64,000 nt of DNA from positions 1,240,001 through 1,304,000 of the forward strand of contig NW_015622541.1 in the NCBI RefSeq assembly GCF_000835495.1, written 5' to 3'. This stretch comes from Cladophialophora immunda. Taxonomy: Eukaryota; Ascomycota; Eurotiomycetes; Chaetothyriales; Herpotrichiellaceae. The translations under genes and the position numbers were made by a program. Below the pieces are notes generated by a model. That model did no database searches and was not told the DNA's origin. It saw only the letters and a list, made by a program, of their open reading frames with translations. Shown here one piece after another: positions 23,112 through 34,164 of the stretch (positions are counted from its first letter, which is position 1; the number at the start of each line of letters is the position of its first letter).

Positions 23112-24703
23112 GGGTATAAAAGCCAGACAACGAGCGTGCTAGAACCACTGGAATCCTTAATGTTTGCAAAGCAGCGAAATCTACCTGGCGGTAATGGACG
23201 TGTATGAGTAGATAGGAGCCTCCGAGGTTTAACTGTTTGGCAGCTTTGAACTTGCTGATGTAGGGAAAGCAAAGGTTATTTCCACAGGCCAAAGATGTCT
23301 CGTTTGTCCATACCACCTACCCATTTACCATGCGCCTGAATTCCATCATCAGTGTCTTGCTGCGGCAATGCCTGTCGGTCTCATTCACCTCCTCCTGCAC
23401 ACCTTGCCCCACCAACTGGCCTTCATCAAATTCCATCCTGAGACAAAGGTAGGGACGAGCCGTTCGTTTCCAATTCATCTCGACGTCGTATCCAGACTCT
23501 CCTCAGCCTCCGCTACGATGAGCCGCCCAGGTAGAGATTAATCCGAGAATCTCTTCGGGTTGGTCTCCATCAAATGTGCTCCGACAATGCCATTTCCATC
23601 CCTGACTCTACTTCACGCACCTTCAGGCGCAAGTACACGCAGATTGCAACTTGTATTCACTTGGCACTCAACACACTTGACCCAAGTGATGTGGACATCC
23701 TCATCTGACCGAGGACGACTCGAAACGTCCCTACCGATATAATTGATGCATTCTCAAAGAGGCCAGATAAGGAGAAACAGAGCAGGAAGACGCTGCGTTG
23801 AAGGCACACTTCAAGATCAAGGATCAATGCTAGATCCTACAGCTGACATGCGGTGACATGATAAAGACAGAGCAACATGAACTTCCCGGAATACCGCCGG
23901 AGAGAGCAGGGGCTTCACCACCTCTGGGCGTCGTACATCGGTTCAACATGTGGGGTAGGCTGTTCAGCAACCATTCGGGCCAAACCACTCTTCCTGCTGC
24001 GTACAAACCTCGAGACTCTTGGAAGCATCGCTGGCGTCATGTGGAGGAGATTCCGCGCGGCTTCCAGGGCCTCGACATTGCTCGCAGTGAAAAGAAAAAG
24101 TGCGACTGGCATGGTAAATTTTCCATCCCCAAACCCAGAAAGCAGCTCTGGATATCGGTTGCTCATTACTAGAGGATGGACCAGCCGCACCAACGGACAT
24201 TCAGGATCTGCAACAGGAGGTCTAACGCTGTGGCATCTCACAGTTGAAGAAGATAGGGCGAGACCGCTCGGCAGTTGAGACGGCCAGAGAGAGTTTAGCC
24301 ACAACCATCTGCTCGATTCTTACCCCATCTCTTCGCATCAGAGTTGAAGATTCCTCCACGAACAAGATCCCCATCACAGGATTACCCCCCTGGCCAGCCC
24401 CGTCTCACATCCTGGGCAGGCCTGTGGGCTAGTGGAAGCCCATCAGCTCACCCTCGATGGCCACAGATCGTGGGGCTAATGTGTGGGGCATTCTGTTGTT
24501 CTGTGAGGATGGGGAAACCCGACGATGTCCTAGAACATGTGTGGCAGCGTGGAGGAGGAAGGGACGATGATTTTATTCAGGACGGCCCTGAGTGGCATGG
24601 GCATTATGGGTGTTTCTTGGATGGGCTGCTCGCAACTTCTTAATCATTCATTCGTGTCGCCCTACAACACCTCAGTTGCTCTTCTCCAGATAACTATAGC
24701 ACC
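23112..24703. other. Intergenic 1.6 kb
   Basis: Separates the ceramide synthase from the accessory P450. Overlapping open frames at about 23858-24304 on both strands have no recognisable domain and no credible splice structure. I treat the stretch as non-coding apart from the P450 promoter at its right end. Confidence 0.5.
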
Positions 24704-26479
24704 ATGGAGATCAAGGCGACCGACGATGCTCCCTTGACCAAGTCCGCGGTTGTGACCGCGTGGCAGTTCGTAGCTGCCCATCCTTTTGTGATCCTCTTCC
24801 TGCTCCTGTTTGTACGACCTCTATGGAGACGCTATTCCTCACCGTTGCGACAATTCCCAGGGCCTTTCATCGCCTCATGCACAAGAGCGTGGAAAGGTGG
24901 GTTTTGCAGGAAGAAAGCATACCAAGAGATCTTTTGGACTGACTGTGGACTTTACAGTTTGGAGCACTTGGACAGGTCAGACCGAGCAGCATCATATTGC
25001 GCTTCACCAAAAATATGGTAATTGCTGCATGTGTTTTCGATCCCTCCGACATAGCTGACCCCCAACAGGCCCAGTCGTCCGCATTGCACCAAACGAAGTG
25101 TCATTCTCGAACCCTGAAGCTGCGATTGAATTGTTCAAGACAGGCAAGGGATTCCACAAAACCGACTTCTATGGAGTGTTTCCGCCTCCCGAGAACCCCG
25201 ACATTTTCACCGAGACTCGGGAAGCCGTCCACGGCGTCAAGAAGCGATATGCGGCGACTCCTTACAGCTTGGCCTCAATGCAGCAATGCACGCCTCGAAT
25301 TGAGGAGACCGAAAAGCTCCTGATCTCCAAACTGGACGAGTACGCCGACAATAACAAAATCTGCGATTTTGGCGACTGGCTTCACTTCTTTGCGTTCGAT
25401 GTGAGTCGGGGACCGTGTTTATTCCACTGGCGAAGCGAGGCTGATGATTTGTTGATTCCAGGTTCTGGGCGAAGTCGCATTCTCCAAGAAATTCGGCTTT
25501 CTCGAGGCAGGTGTCGATGTCGACCGCGCCATCAAGACAATCGACAATTCACAGTGGTACAACGGCATCGTGGGCCAAGTTCCGTGGCTCGACTACCTTT
25601 TCCGACGAAATCCACTATGGAACCTGATCCCGTTCATGTCCAGCAAAAACGCTCTCATCACGAAGACAGCACTCGGGCAACTTCAGAAACGCCAGGGTCC
25701 GGAAGGAGAGAAGGTCGAGTATAAGGATCTCCTTAACAGCTTGATTGTGGCGCAGAAAGAGCATCCTGAGGCCCTCGGTCATGGAGACGTATTCGCAATT
25801 GCACACGGCGCCATTTTTGCGGGCAGCGATTCCACCGCAAGCACGATGCAAAGCTTCTTCTGGTATGTCTTGTCCAATAAGAAAGTTTATGACAAGCTGG
25901 TGGAAGAGGTCATGTCCGCCAATCTGTCCGAGATGGTCGCGTACAACGAAGCACAGAATCTACCCTATTTCCAGGCCTGTCTGAAAGAAGCCATGAGAAT
26001 TGCTCCTGCTGTCGGCTTGAATATCACACGAAAGGTCCCTCCTGGCGGCGCCGAGATCGATGGCGTCAGGTTGCCTGAAGGCACCGCCGTCGCGGTGAAC
26101 GGATGGGTCTTGCACAGGAACAGGAGTGTCTTTGGCGATGATGCCGAGGTGTTCCGGCCTGAGAGATGGCTCGATAGTGACAAGGAGAAGGTCAAGATGA
26201 TGGAAAGATGCATGTTCCAGGTGAGTTCGAATACCCTAAGGGCGGGGTCAGTACGCGGGAAATCGGGGACTAACCCAGCATTTTCAGTTCGGCGGCGGTT
26301 CGCACGTGTGCATCGGACGACATCTCGCTCTCCTTGAGATGAATAAGGTCATCCCCGAACTCCTTCGACGGTATGACATCCAGCTTGTCAATCCGGGAAA
26401 GAGGCTTGAACACCACTCCAGCTTTTTCGTGGTGCAGTGGGGATTGTTGACTTATATGCGGTTGCGAGAGAAGTCGTGA
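24704..26479 (+). CDS. Cytochrome P450, pisatin-demethylase-like (CYP57 type)
   Basis: Membrane-anchored heme monooxygenase of 511 aa. Exons are 24704-24896, 24958-25017, 25069-25400, 25462-26220 and 26288-26479; every junction is in phase. An N-terminal hydrophobic helix (FVILFLLLFVRPLW) is followed by the PGPF segment. The I-helix is AGSDST at about 315-320 and the ExxR motif EAMR at 371-374. The PERW meander is FRPERWL, and the heme loop FGGGSHVCIG has its Cys at 456. The C-terminal block, HHSSFFVVQWGL, matches the pisatin demethylase-like group, many of which oxidise plant phenolics or secondary metabolites. It is the first gene of a five-gene accessory block that also holds a regulator, a carrier and two catabolic enzymes. 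The family is firm and the substrate unknown. Confidence 0.93.
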
Positions 26480-27369
26480 GCGTGAGCGCGCCGAAAGTTC
26501 CTGATTTGTTGCGGACGGAGAAAGATGAAATGATTGCTACTTCGCAATCATTGTACTGGGGTCAGTTGCTGTCGGGATGGCTGCCTCAGCACTAGCGATC
26601 CGACAGGCAGATTTCTTTGCTAGATTTGCGAAGACAGGAAACAAGCCGACGGACGGAACCAGCATTTGGGCGATATGGTGGTTACTGGGTATGGCTACAA
26701 ACCAGCCAGGGAAGCTATTTTCGGAGGCTTTGGAGAGGAGGTTCAATAGTTAGGCTGTTATGTCAGCCCCTTGCAAGAATCAGAAGCAAAAAAAAACACT
26801 GAAAAGAACAAGAACCCAAAATATCATCAAGCCAAACATTTCACCTGCCTGTACGGGGTATAGCCATGGCCATTCACCAAGATATCAGGTGACGAGGCTC
26901 AACCCTGACTCCAGCTTGTATACTTCATGAGGGCCGGGATAGATCGGTACCACTGTGCTCCGTACCTGTCGAACATAGTATCGCCACCAGAGTTGTAACA
27001 ATGAATCTTTTATCTTAGCTTTACGGAGAGCAAGATGACCAAGCTCCCGACTAACGGCTCTGTGGCGTGTGGCCGCCCGGATGTGAGCCGAGGAAGGCCG
27101 TGTCCCCTCCTACGTCCTCACCCCGCCTGATGCACGGTATTTCACACTCAATTGCCTTTGGCTGGCCTCAGTGGACTGTATTCTATTCTTGCTTCCCTGT
27201 CGGCATCCGGAAAAACGTAGCAAGGAGGATCCCCTTTTCTGTTTTGAACCATTAGGACAAAGGAGTGTATGTTATTGCGTTGGTCACGTTGAAAAATACT
27301 GGAGAGGCCAGGGTTAGGGCTCCTGCAGAGAATCTAGGAGCTCTGGAGGTCCGAATTGAACAGACAATT
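26480..27369. other. Intergenic spacer upstream of the Zn2Cys6 factor
   Basis: 890 bp between the P450 and the regulator, both on the plus strand. Only short open frames occur and no element was recognised. Confidence 0.5.
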
Positions 27370-29474
27370 ATGCTGGCGACCCCTACAGCGAAAGCCAGAG
27401 CTGCGAAAGCATGTGCACTATGCCATAAGCGTAAGGTTGGTCTTCTTTTGCTTTGGTCTGCAAGAGCCCGGCGTTGAATGCTTTGCGCCAGGTTCGTTGC
27501 GATATTGGTTTATCTCAGCCCTGTTCCAATTGTCGATCCTCCGGGCGCGAATGCATGTAGGTTCGAAAGGCTTACACTCGGACATCTTGCAAACGGCTGA
27601 CGAAGAACTCAGACCCAGACCTAGAAAGTCCAGAAGATATTCCCCGAGCACCTTGTTCCCAGCAGCGGGCCCCTTGCCAGACAGCGCGAATAGCAACGAG
27701 GTCAACGAGGTCAACGAAGTTGAATCGTCAAGATCGCATCCCCTGCAAGACGAAGGGCCAAGAAATCAGGACGAGTCGGTCCATGCCTCATATCCAAATA
27801 ATGAGGCTCCCGATCCCTTCCAGATTGCTACTCCTAGTTCGATTTCTCGTTCCAGAGAGATTCCAGACACTCCTCACCAGGCATATCTTGGCCGTTCCGA
27901 ATATGTCGGTCCCGATGCTCGAATCGACGAGGAGCTTGCTCAGAACTATGCCGTCAGCCGTGGAAAGTATGCGACTCTAGACGACAGCATACTGGAACAG
28001 CAGCATGCATTCGACTTGCCCCCACGGAATATCCGCAGTGTTCTCATAGACAACTTTGTCAAGATTTGCAGTCCCTGGATGCCTATTGTCGACGCCGAGG
28101 CACTTGAACCGACGTCGGAGCACAAGCCATCCATGCTGTTACTCCAGGCCGTCTTTCTTGTCGGCAGCAGGATGCGATCCTCTCCCCTCGAGTATGCCTC
28201 GTGTGAGGACTTCTACCGTCGCGCCAAGACTCTGTTCTTCTTGCAGCACGAGCAGGACATGATATCTGTCATCAAGGCGCTCTGCCTGATGCAGTGGTGG
28301 AATCCCACTGGCCCAGAGCACGTTTCGCTGGACAAAGGGAGCTATTGGCTTCGTGCCAGTGTCGGCCTCGCCTTTGAAATTGGGCTTCATCGAGATCCAG
28401 GGTCTAGCCCAGAAGCATCACTTCGCAGACTACTGTGGTGGACGATCTTCGTACGTGGACTCCCAGAAGGCTTGATTATTCAGACAACCACTGACTGTTC
28501 TTCTGTTTCTGCAGACTCGCGATTGCTTGATTTCTTCTGGCCAAGGAAGGCCACGGGCTATCAATCTAGAAGACTGTGATGTTCGACCTATCTCGATCAA
28601 TGACTTTCCACAGCCCACCAAAAGCGCTCACTTGTTCGTTGCCTTTGTTCAGATATGTTCCATCCTGGGCGATCTCACCCAGTGCGCTCTGCGCAACAAT
28701 CTCTCCTACTCGAGAAAGGCAACAATTGAGAGAGACCTGAGGCAGTGGATACAAGAACTCCCCCCTTGCCTGCAGATGTACCAGCAGCACCCCGTCAAGA
28801 AGCCGGCGACATACGATATCGATGTCCGCCAACTCCATGTGCCTTACTTTACCGCACTGACGATCCTGTATAAGCCCTCATCCAGCACGAGTGCCCCTTC
28901 ACCCGTGGCGCTTTTGGCGTCGTCCTTCGTGGCGGGCATCTTTGAAGATTTCTTGAGGAGAGACGACGTCCGGTATCTGAACTCGATCTTTACCTTCCAC
29001 CTCCTGATTGCGGGAGTCACACAACGGTCCTGCGACAGGTACTGCGCCATTCGGGCCCAGGCGGAGGAGGAACTCCGCGTCATCGCCGCCGCTCTTCAGG
29101 AACTGAGCAGGCAATGGGACTCGGCCCTGGGGCCGCTCAAGATCATCCAAAGCTTCTCCCACGACAGCCGCCGCGAGGCCGTCGTCGCCACCCTCCACCC
29201 CCAAAGACTCACTCCCGACCAAAGGGCCTTCTTCGAGCCGTACGGGCCGGAATTCTGCCGCAAATGGGACATGCTGCTCGACCGGCCGCACCTGCCAGAG
29301 TCGGACTACCACGACGAGAGATTCGGGCCCGCGGACTCGAGCGTCCCGGCGTACAGCGAGCTGGCAGATCTCGCCGTGCCCGAAACAGCCACTCAACCGC
29401 TGCTGGAGTTCAACTTTTCCGACTACGGTCCCTTCCTCGGCTGGGGCGACTTTGGGGCCAACGGCCTGGAGTAA
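27370..29474 (+). CDS. Zn2Cys6 fungal transcription factor 3
   Basis: Nuclear regulator of 642 aa, with exons 27370-27435, 27492-27556, 27613-28450 and 28515-29474. The zinc cluster is split by introns and appears only after splicing. It has C15 and C18 in CALCHKRK, C25 in VRCD, C33 and C36 in CSNC, and C43. I chose the ATG at 27370 because it gives the usual short basic leader; an open frame extends further upstream without support. A small NEV repeat (NEVNEVNEVE) follows. The fungal-specific transcription factor domain includes SYWLRASVGLAFEIGLHRDP and LRRLLWWTIF. Its position between the P450 and the MFS carrier makes it the likely local activator of the 24.7-35.9 kb block. Confidence 0.9.
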
Positions 29475-30132
29475 AGTCTGCGGTCGCTTCCTCGACAATT
29501 TAGTGTGCCACAGTGCCGACCAGCCGGGAGTTCGGCAGTTTGTGGGCTCTATAGGGCCCACAACAATAGCACCGATTGGTATTCGGCAATCTTCTCGTCA
29601 GCATGCCGAGGGTCCAGACCCAAGCGAGCACTCCGCACGGCTGCCTTTGATACGCGATGCAGCGGCGTTAGTTGCCCACCGTCCCGCCATGTCGCATGAC
29701 CAGGCAAGGGTATAGATAGAAGGTGGAGGGAGTTGGAAAACTCCCCGTGCGGAAGAGCATCAGCTGCACATCCGATCTTGCCCCGGAGCCCCTCGTCTAT
29801 CTGATGATCCTGTACAGGTTCCGAGGGAACGGCTCGCTGATCCATGTACGTCGGTCAAGCGTCTGTGAAAAGGTGGCCATCCATGACAGTCCTGATAACG
29901 TGATCACGCATGGCACGCCCGGTAAGAAGGGGGCGGCTATTCGTGAACAACGTAGAAGGTCAAGGCAGCGGGCGTCATGCCACTTTACAGACTCGACTCA
30001 GATAACAGACATTTATGGCAGGCAAGATGACTTGGTTTGACTATAGAATTTCAGGTGCGGCTTCGTTGTAGGTTCCAGGCGAGGCACAGAATACCATACG
30101 CCGCCCCCGTTCAGCATGCATTGCTTTCCATC
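29475..30132. other. Intergenic, convergent 3' ends
   Basis: 658 bp between transcription factor 3 (+) and the MFS carrier (-). Nothing further was recognised. Confidence 0.55.
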
Positions 30133-32211
30133 TCATTCCAGCGACTTTACCGCCACTTCATGGTGGGTCGAAACTTCTTTCGATGCTCCATATTCGACTT
30201 GAGGGACGACTTGAACATCCTGTTGTAGGGCGTGTGGTTCGCTGATCTCGTCGTAGTCCTACAGCATTGGAATGGTTAGCCTGCCTCCCATCAAGTCCGG
30301 CGAACATTTCAAGGGGGTCCAACTCACTCCGAACAGGGCGGCGATTTCTTCCAGGGGCACGCCGCGAGTGTCAGGCCACACGAAGAATATCACTATAGCC
30401 GAAATGCCACTCAAGATGATGAAGACCAGATAGTACCGCCATCCGATGTTCCTGGATCCGGGTCGAGGTTAGCGGCCGTCATGTCTATCTAAAGGGTCGG
30501 GGCAGCGGTGAAACATACGCGAAAGCGGTGGGCGCCACGGTCAGGAAGATGACGTTTGCGAGGTTGATTCCTGCTACGCCCAACGAGAGCCCCTTTGCTC
30601 TGAGATGGGAAGGGAAAAGCTCGCCACAGTACACAAACTGCGTCCCAGAGAGCACGCCGCACCAGAAGAACTCGTAGATGAAGATCATGGCCACGCTGGC
30701 CTTCAGCGCCACAAAGTTCTGGGACGAGCCGTAGTTCGCGATCATGGCGGCGAGGACGATCAGACAGACCACGCAGCCGCTGAGGCCCATGGTCAGGAGT
30801 CGTGGTCGCGGCAGCCTGTCCACGAAGAGGAAACCGCAGAAGCTGCAGAATATGCCAAAGGTCGACCAAACCGCGGACAGAAGCAATTGCTTCTCGCTAT
30901 CGTAGCCCAAGCTTCCGTATATGGTAGGCCCGTAATCTGCCTCAAGTCAGCAAGGCCTGTCCTTCGCGGGGGGTTCAAGAGAGCACTGAACTGTTGATGA
31001 CGAGAATGCCGGAGCAGTTGGCCATCATGCATGTTCCAATGGCCAAGAGACAACGCTTCCGATAGCTGGCCTTCCGAAACATGTGGATGTAGCTATTGTT
31101 GAGGGTCCTATCGACGCTCATCTGCGCCTGGATTCGGTCCAGCTCGATCTGCGCTTCGCTCGCGGTGTGGGAACGCAACAAGATGCTTCGTGCGTCATCG
31201 ACTCGGCCTCGCATCAGGAGCCAGCGGGGGCTCTCGGGAAGCCAATAGATGATGGAGAGAGTTATAATCGGAGGTAGGCACTGGAAAGCTGCATGAATGT
31301 CAGCGTTCGAAACTCTCCTTGGGAGAACTGGCTGCCGGGCGCTTGACGTACCCAAAGGTGGTCTCCACGCATCCATGGATTTGGTGGTGAGGAAGTAGAA
31401 TCCGTATCCGACCCATGATGCCACAGCGAATCCAAATTGGAAGACGGCTCCATGTATGTCAACGAGGACACCTCGGTTTGCAGCCGGGACAACCTCATTC
31501 ATCCAGAGCGGAACTCCTGCAAGTAATATCGACGATCTATTTGCGTCAACACGGTTGTCGCTGGTTGGGTCATTGGACTGGATCAAGAACTCACCCTGCT
31601 CCACTGACGAACCTAAAGACAATGAACATGGCGACGTGGACCGAGCCAGCAAGCCCTGCACCAGCTATGAGGGTCAAAAGGGCGCCCTATCGTCATTGCC
31701 GTGAGTACTCGATTCCACCATGATCACGCACCAGATCGATGGCTCAAGGAACATACCACTGAAATGGCTACCTTTCTGCCCCATCGGTCGGCCAGACTCC
31801 CAACGAATAGAACCCCGATGAAGGCTGCAGCGTGATAGCCGCCCTGTGTGTTCACCGCAGTTAACAATCTTGAGAACTCGAAAGTGGTCCGTCGTCTTTC
31901 CCGCTGATTTCATGGAGGGCTGCTCACGTTCATAACACCTTTCAACTCGGTGGCATTGCTTCTGGTATCGAGTTCGAAGTATTTGATAAACGTAGGCTGG
32001 CCTGTCCCAATGAGTATTGTTCGGGAACTTGCTCCTCGAGCAACAATTTGAGCGGATGTCGGAGAGGAAGCCTACCAAAAGTGGTGGAGATAATGTTGTT
32101 ACTGTAGCCAAAACTGAGAGAACCAAAAGACATGGCCAGAACAGTGATCAGATTGTAGGCCCTGTACTGCCTCCATTTGGAGGGGCTACCGTCGAGATTG
32201 TCAGAATCCAT
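30133..32211 (-). CDS. MFS sugar/quinate-type transporter
   Basis: 12-helix uptake carrier of 512 aa assembled from nine exons: 32211-32076, 32001-31928, 31843-31757, 31686-31595, 31536-31352, 31288-30992, 30936-30519, 30451-30328 and 30258-30133. All eight introns are 55-84 bp and in phase. Signature motifs are ADRWGRK after helix 2, the block GVPLWMNEVVPAANRGVLVD, LPESPRWLLMRGR after helix 6, FFWCGVLSGTQFVYCGELFP around helix 10, and FVWPDTRGVPLEEIAALFG after helix 12. These place it in the sugar porter family, which includes hexose, lactose and quinate carriers in fungi; the sequence alone does not say which. It diverges from the carboxymuconolactone-decarboxylase-like gene across 380 bp, implying co-regulation. 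Confidence 0.92.
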
Positions 32212-32591
32212 GGTGGTTGCAAGGGTGCTTCTTCGGGGAGTCCTTTCGCAGGTACAAGCCAACCAGAGTAGAAGTGACAGGGAGGAAATGAAGAGAAGAG
32301 GCTTGAGACGAGATTCTGAACTTCTCTGCTTGGAGTTCTTGATAATTCCTTCCATCCTGCTCCTCTTCTACAGCGCCATCTTCGGCATTGTGGCCCGAAC
32401 TACCGAAGCAAACGCCGAAAGTTCTTGCCGCCTGAAGCCGCAAAACACGGGCATCTTCAAGCACGCGGTCTTGAGACGGTAGATGAAAATGACACTGGTC
32501 AAGGACAAAGCCAACAAGTCCCTTCAAGAATGGTGCCACCCCTAGGGAAACGACTGTCTTCGTATCGTGAATCCACGATTCGGCAGCCACC
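32212..32591. promoter_or_regulatory. Shared divergent promoter, MFS carrier / CMD-like protein
   Basis: 380 bp lie between the two start codons, so both promoters must be here. A perfect inverted repeat, CTTCGG-N17-CCGAAG, is found at 32380-32408. Its CGG and CCG half-sites are of the kind bound by Zn2Cys6 dimers. The adjacent Zn2Cys6 regulator makes it a candidate operator; binding is inferred. Confidence 0.45.
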
Positions 32592-33460
32592 ATGAACCCA
32601 GCCCTTTGGCACTCCTTGCGCACCAGCCAGAGACTCCCGTCACAGAGCTGGTACTTTATCGCGGCGACCACGCTGGCAGTCCTAAATCGACCTGATGAGA
32701 TACCTAGGGTCTTTCGACATGCGATCGACCACTGCCGACTAGATAACAACGGGACCGACCGTGCTGCCGAGCTTACGATAGCAAGGCGAATGCGAGAGGC
32801 GCTGGTCAAAGCCTCTGCTGTTGGAGGTCTAGCCAAGGTACTGATATTTTATAAAGCTCCCCTATTCCTGAGACGTTACGTTGACTGGAGCGCCCTACAG
32901 ACAATAAATGCGCTTCTAGCACTAAAGACGGAGACACCAGACCAGCTTCTTGACCTGCCCCCAACACCGTCGCCCACTGCACGCCGGCAAGATCTGGTCG
33001 AAACGCCACCAGCGACGACCTTAGAACGGGGAAAGCTCTACTTTGATCGAAACTACGGCAAGATTGCCGGAAGAGTCATGAACCAAATGGAACTTTCTGG
33101 GACTGAGGATCTGGGCGTGGTTGCTCGATTGCTCTACGGCCATATTCTGAGCAACGCAAACATTTTGTCCCCCGTCGAGACCAGCTACGTGCTGATTGCG
33201 GGATTGATACCTCAAGATGTGAGTTGGATTCTGGATGTTTCCAGCCAATGTTTTAAAAAGTCCTAAACAGTGTGCAGGTCAACCCACAATTGAAGGGTCA
33301 TCTAAGAGGAGCTCTGAACCATGGCGCGACATTCGAGGAGGTCCAGGCGGTCCGAGACGCAGCCATTAGCATATCCACCGCTGCAGGGATGGAGAGATTG
33401 GGTGATGGAGCGGTTGGCGGTTGGGGCTGGAAACAGGAGATCGCCAACATAACGAAATAA
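32592..33460 (+). CDS. Carboxymuconolactone decarboxylase-like (AhpD-fold) protein
   Basis: 269 aa from exons 32592-33218 and 33278-33460, with a 59-bp intron in phase. The C-terminal third carries the helical CMD signature: ILSPVETSYVLIAGLIPQ, then VNPQLKGHLRGALNHGATFE and EVQAVRDAAIS. No CxxC redox pair is present, so it is not a typical AhpD peroxidase reductase. True gamma-carboxymuconolactone decarboxylases also lack CxxC, but are much shorter and the homology here is only at fold level. The first 100 residues are helical with no recognised domain. Divergent pairing with the MFS carrier and closeness to a CoA-transferase suggest a role in degrading a cyclic or aromatic acid. This is inference. 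Confidence 0.82.
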
Positions 33461-34164
33461 TGTCTATTTGAACATGAGATCTCCCGTTCTCAGACATACT
33501 CGGCTGCCACGGACATGTGCTACCGAAGGAGAGGCCAAAGGTGTCGCACCCGACGCAGCAGAGGGAGCGGAGTAGTGCCAGGTGCGCCAAAAGAAATAGA
33601 CAAGAAACGTCTCCGTTATGCCCGTCTCGATCACCCAAGCAGTCCTGTTTTCACAGGCCTCGACCTGCAGAAGAATACTCAGGACCACTGGGAGTTGAAA
33701 TAACGAGGTGCGAGGGAAACCACGGAAGACGACGGCGCTGCTCTGTGACTTAGATTCGTCATTTCATCGTAGACGAATATGAGTTCACCTTGGGATGTTC
33801 GATCTATGCCTTGAGATTTTCGTATCCCATGCCACCCCTGACACTGTCGTGTGAAAAGCCAATCAGTCTGTCAAAAGACCAGATGAATTTCTCCTGAGAA
33901 TGATCTTGGCCTAGTCCAACAGGACAGCCTTGACCTGTCTCCGTTCTAGATCCAATGCCGCTTGGAAGTTGCAAGATCTGTTCTCGGGCCGACCACGACA
34001 ATCGGCATCCTCAGGTCCCCCCGAGGACGGCACTTCGGATATTGATCACTCGGTATTTTGTCCACTTGCCACTGACATGTTGATTTATGCAGTGGTTTTC
34101 TTATATGTCACGGTATACCTTGGCAGAGCCGAAATCATGAGGCCACACATACAATCTTCACAAA
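33461..34164. other. Intergenic spacer upstream of the CoA-transferase
   Basis: 704 bp between two plus-strand genes. I see no coding region with support. Confidence 0.5.

Noticed and set aside
23858..24304. Overlapping open frames on both strands upstream of the CYP57-like P450
   Set aside because: Overlap on opposite strands and absence of any domain make chance the simplest explanation.
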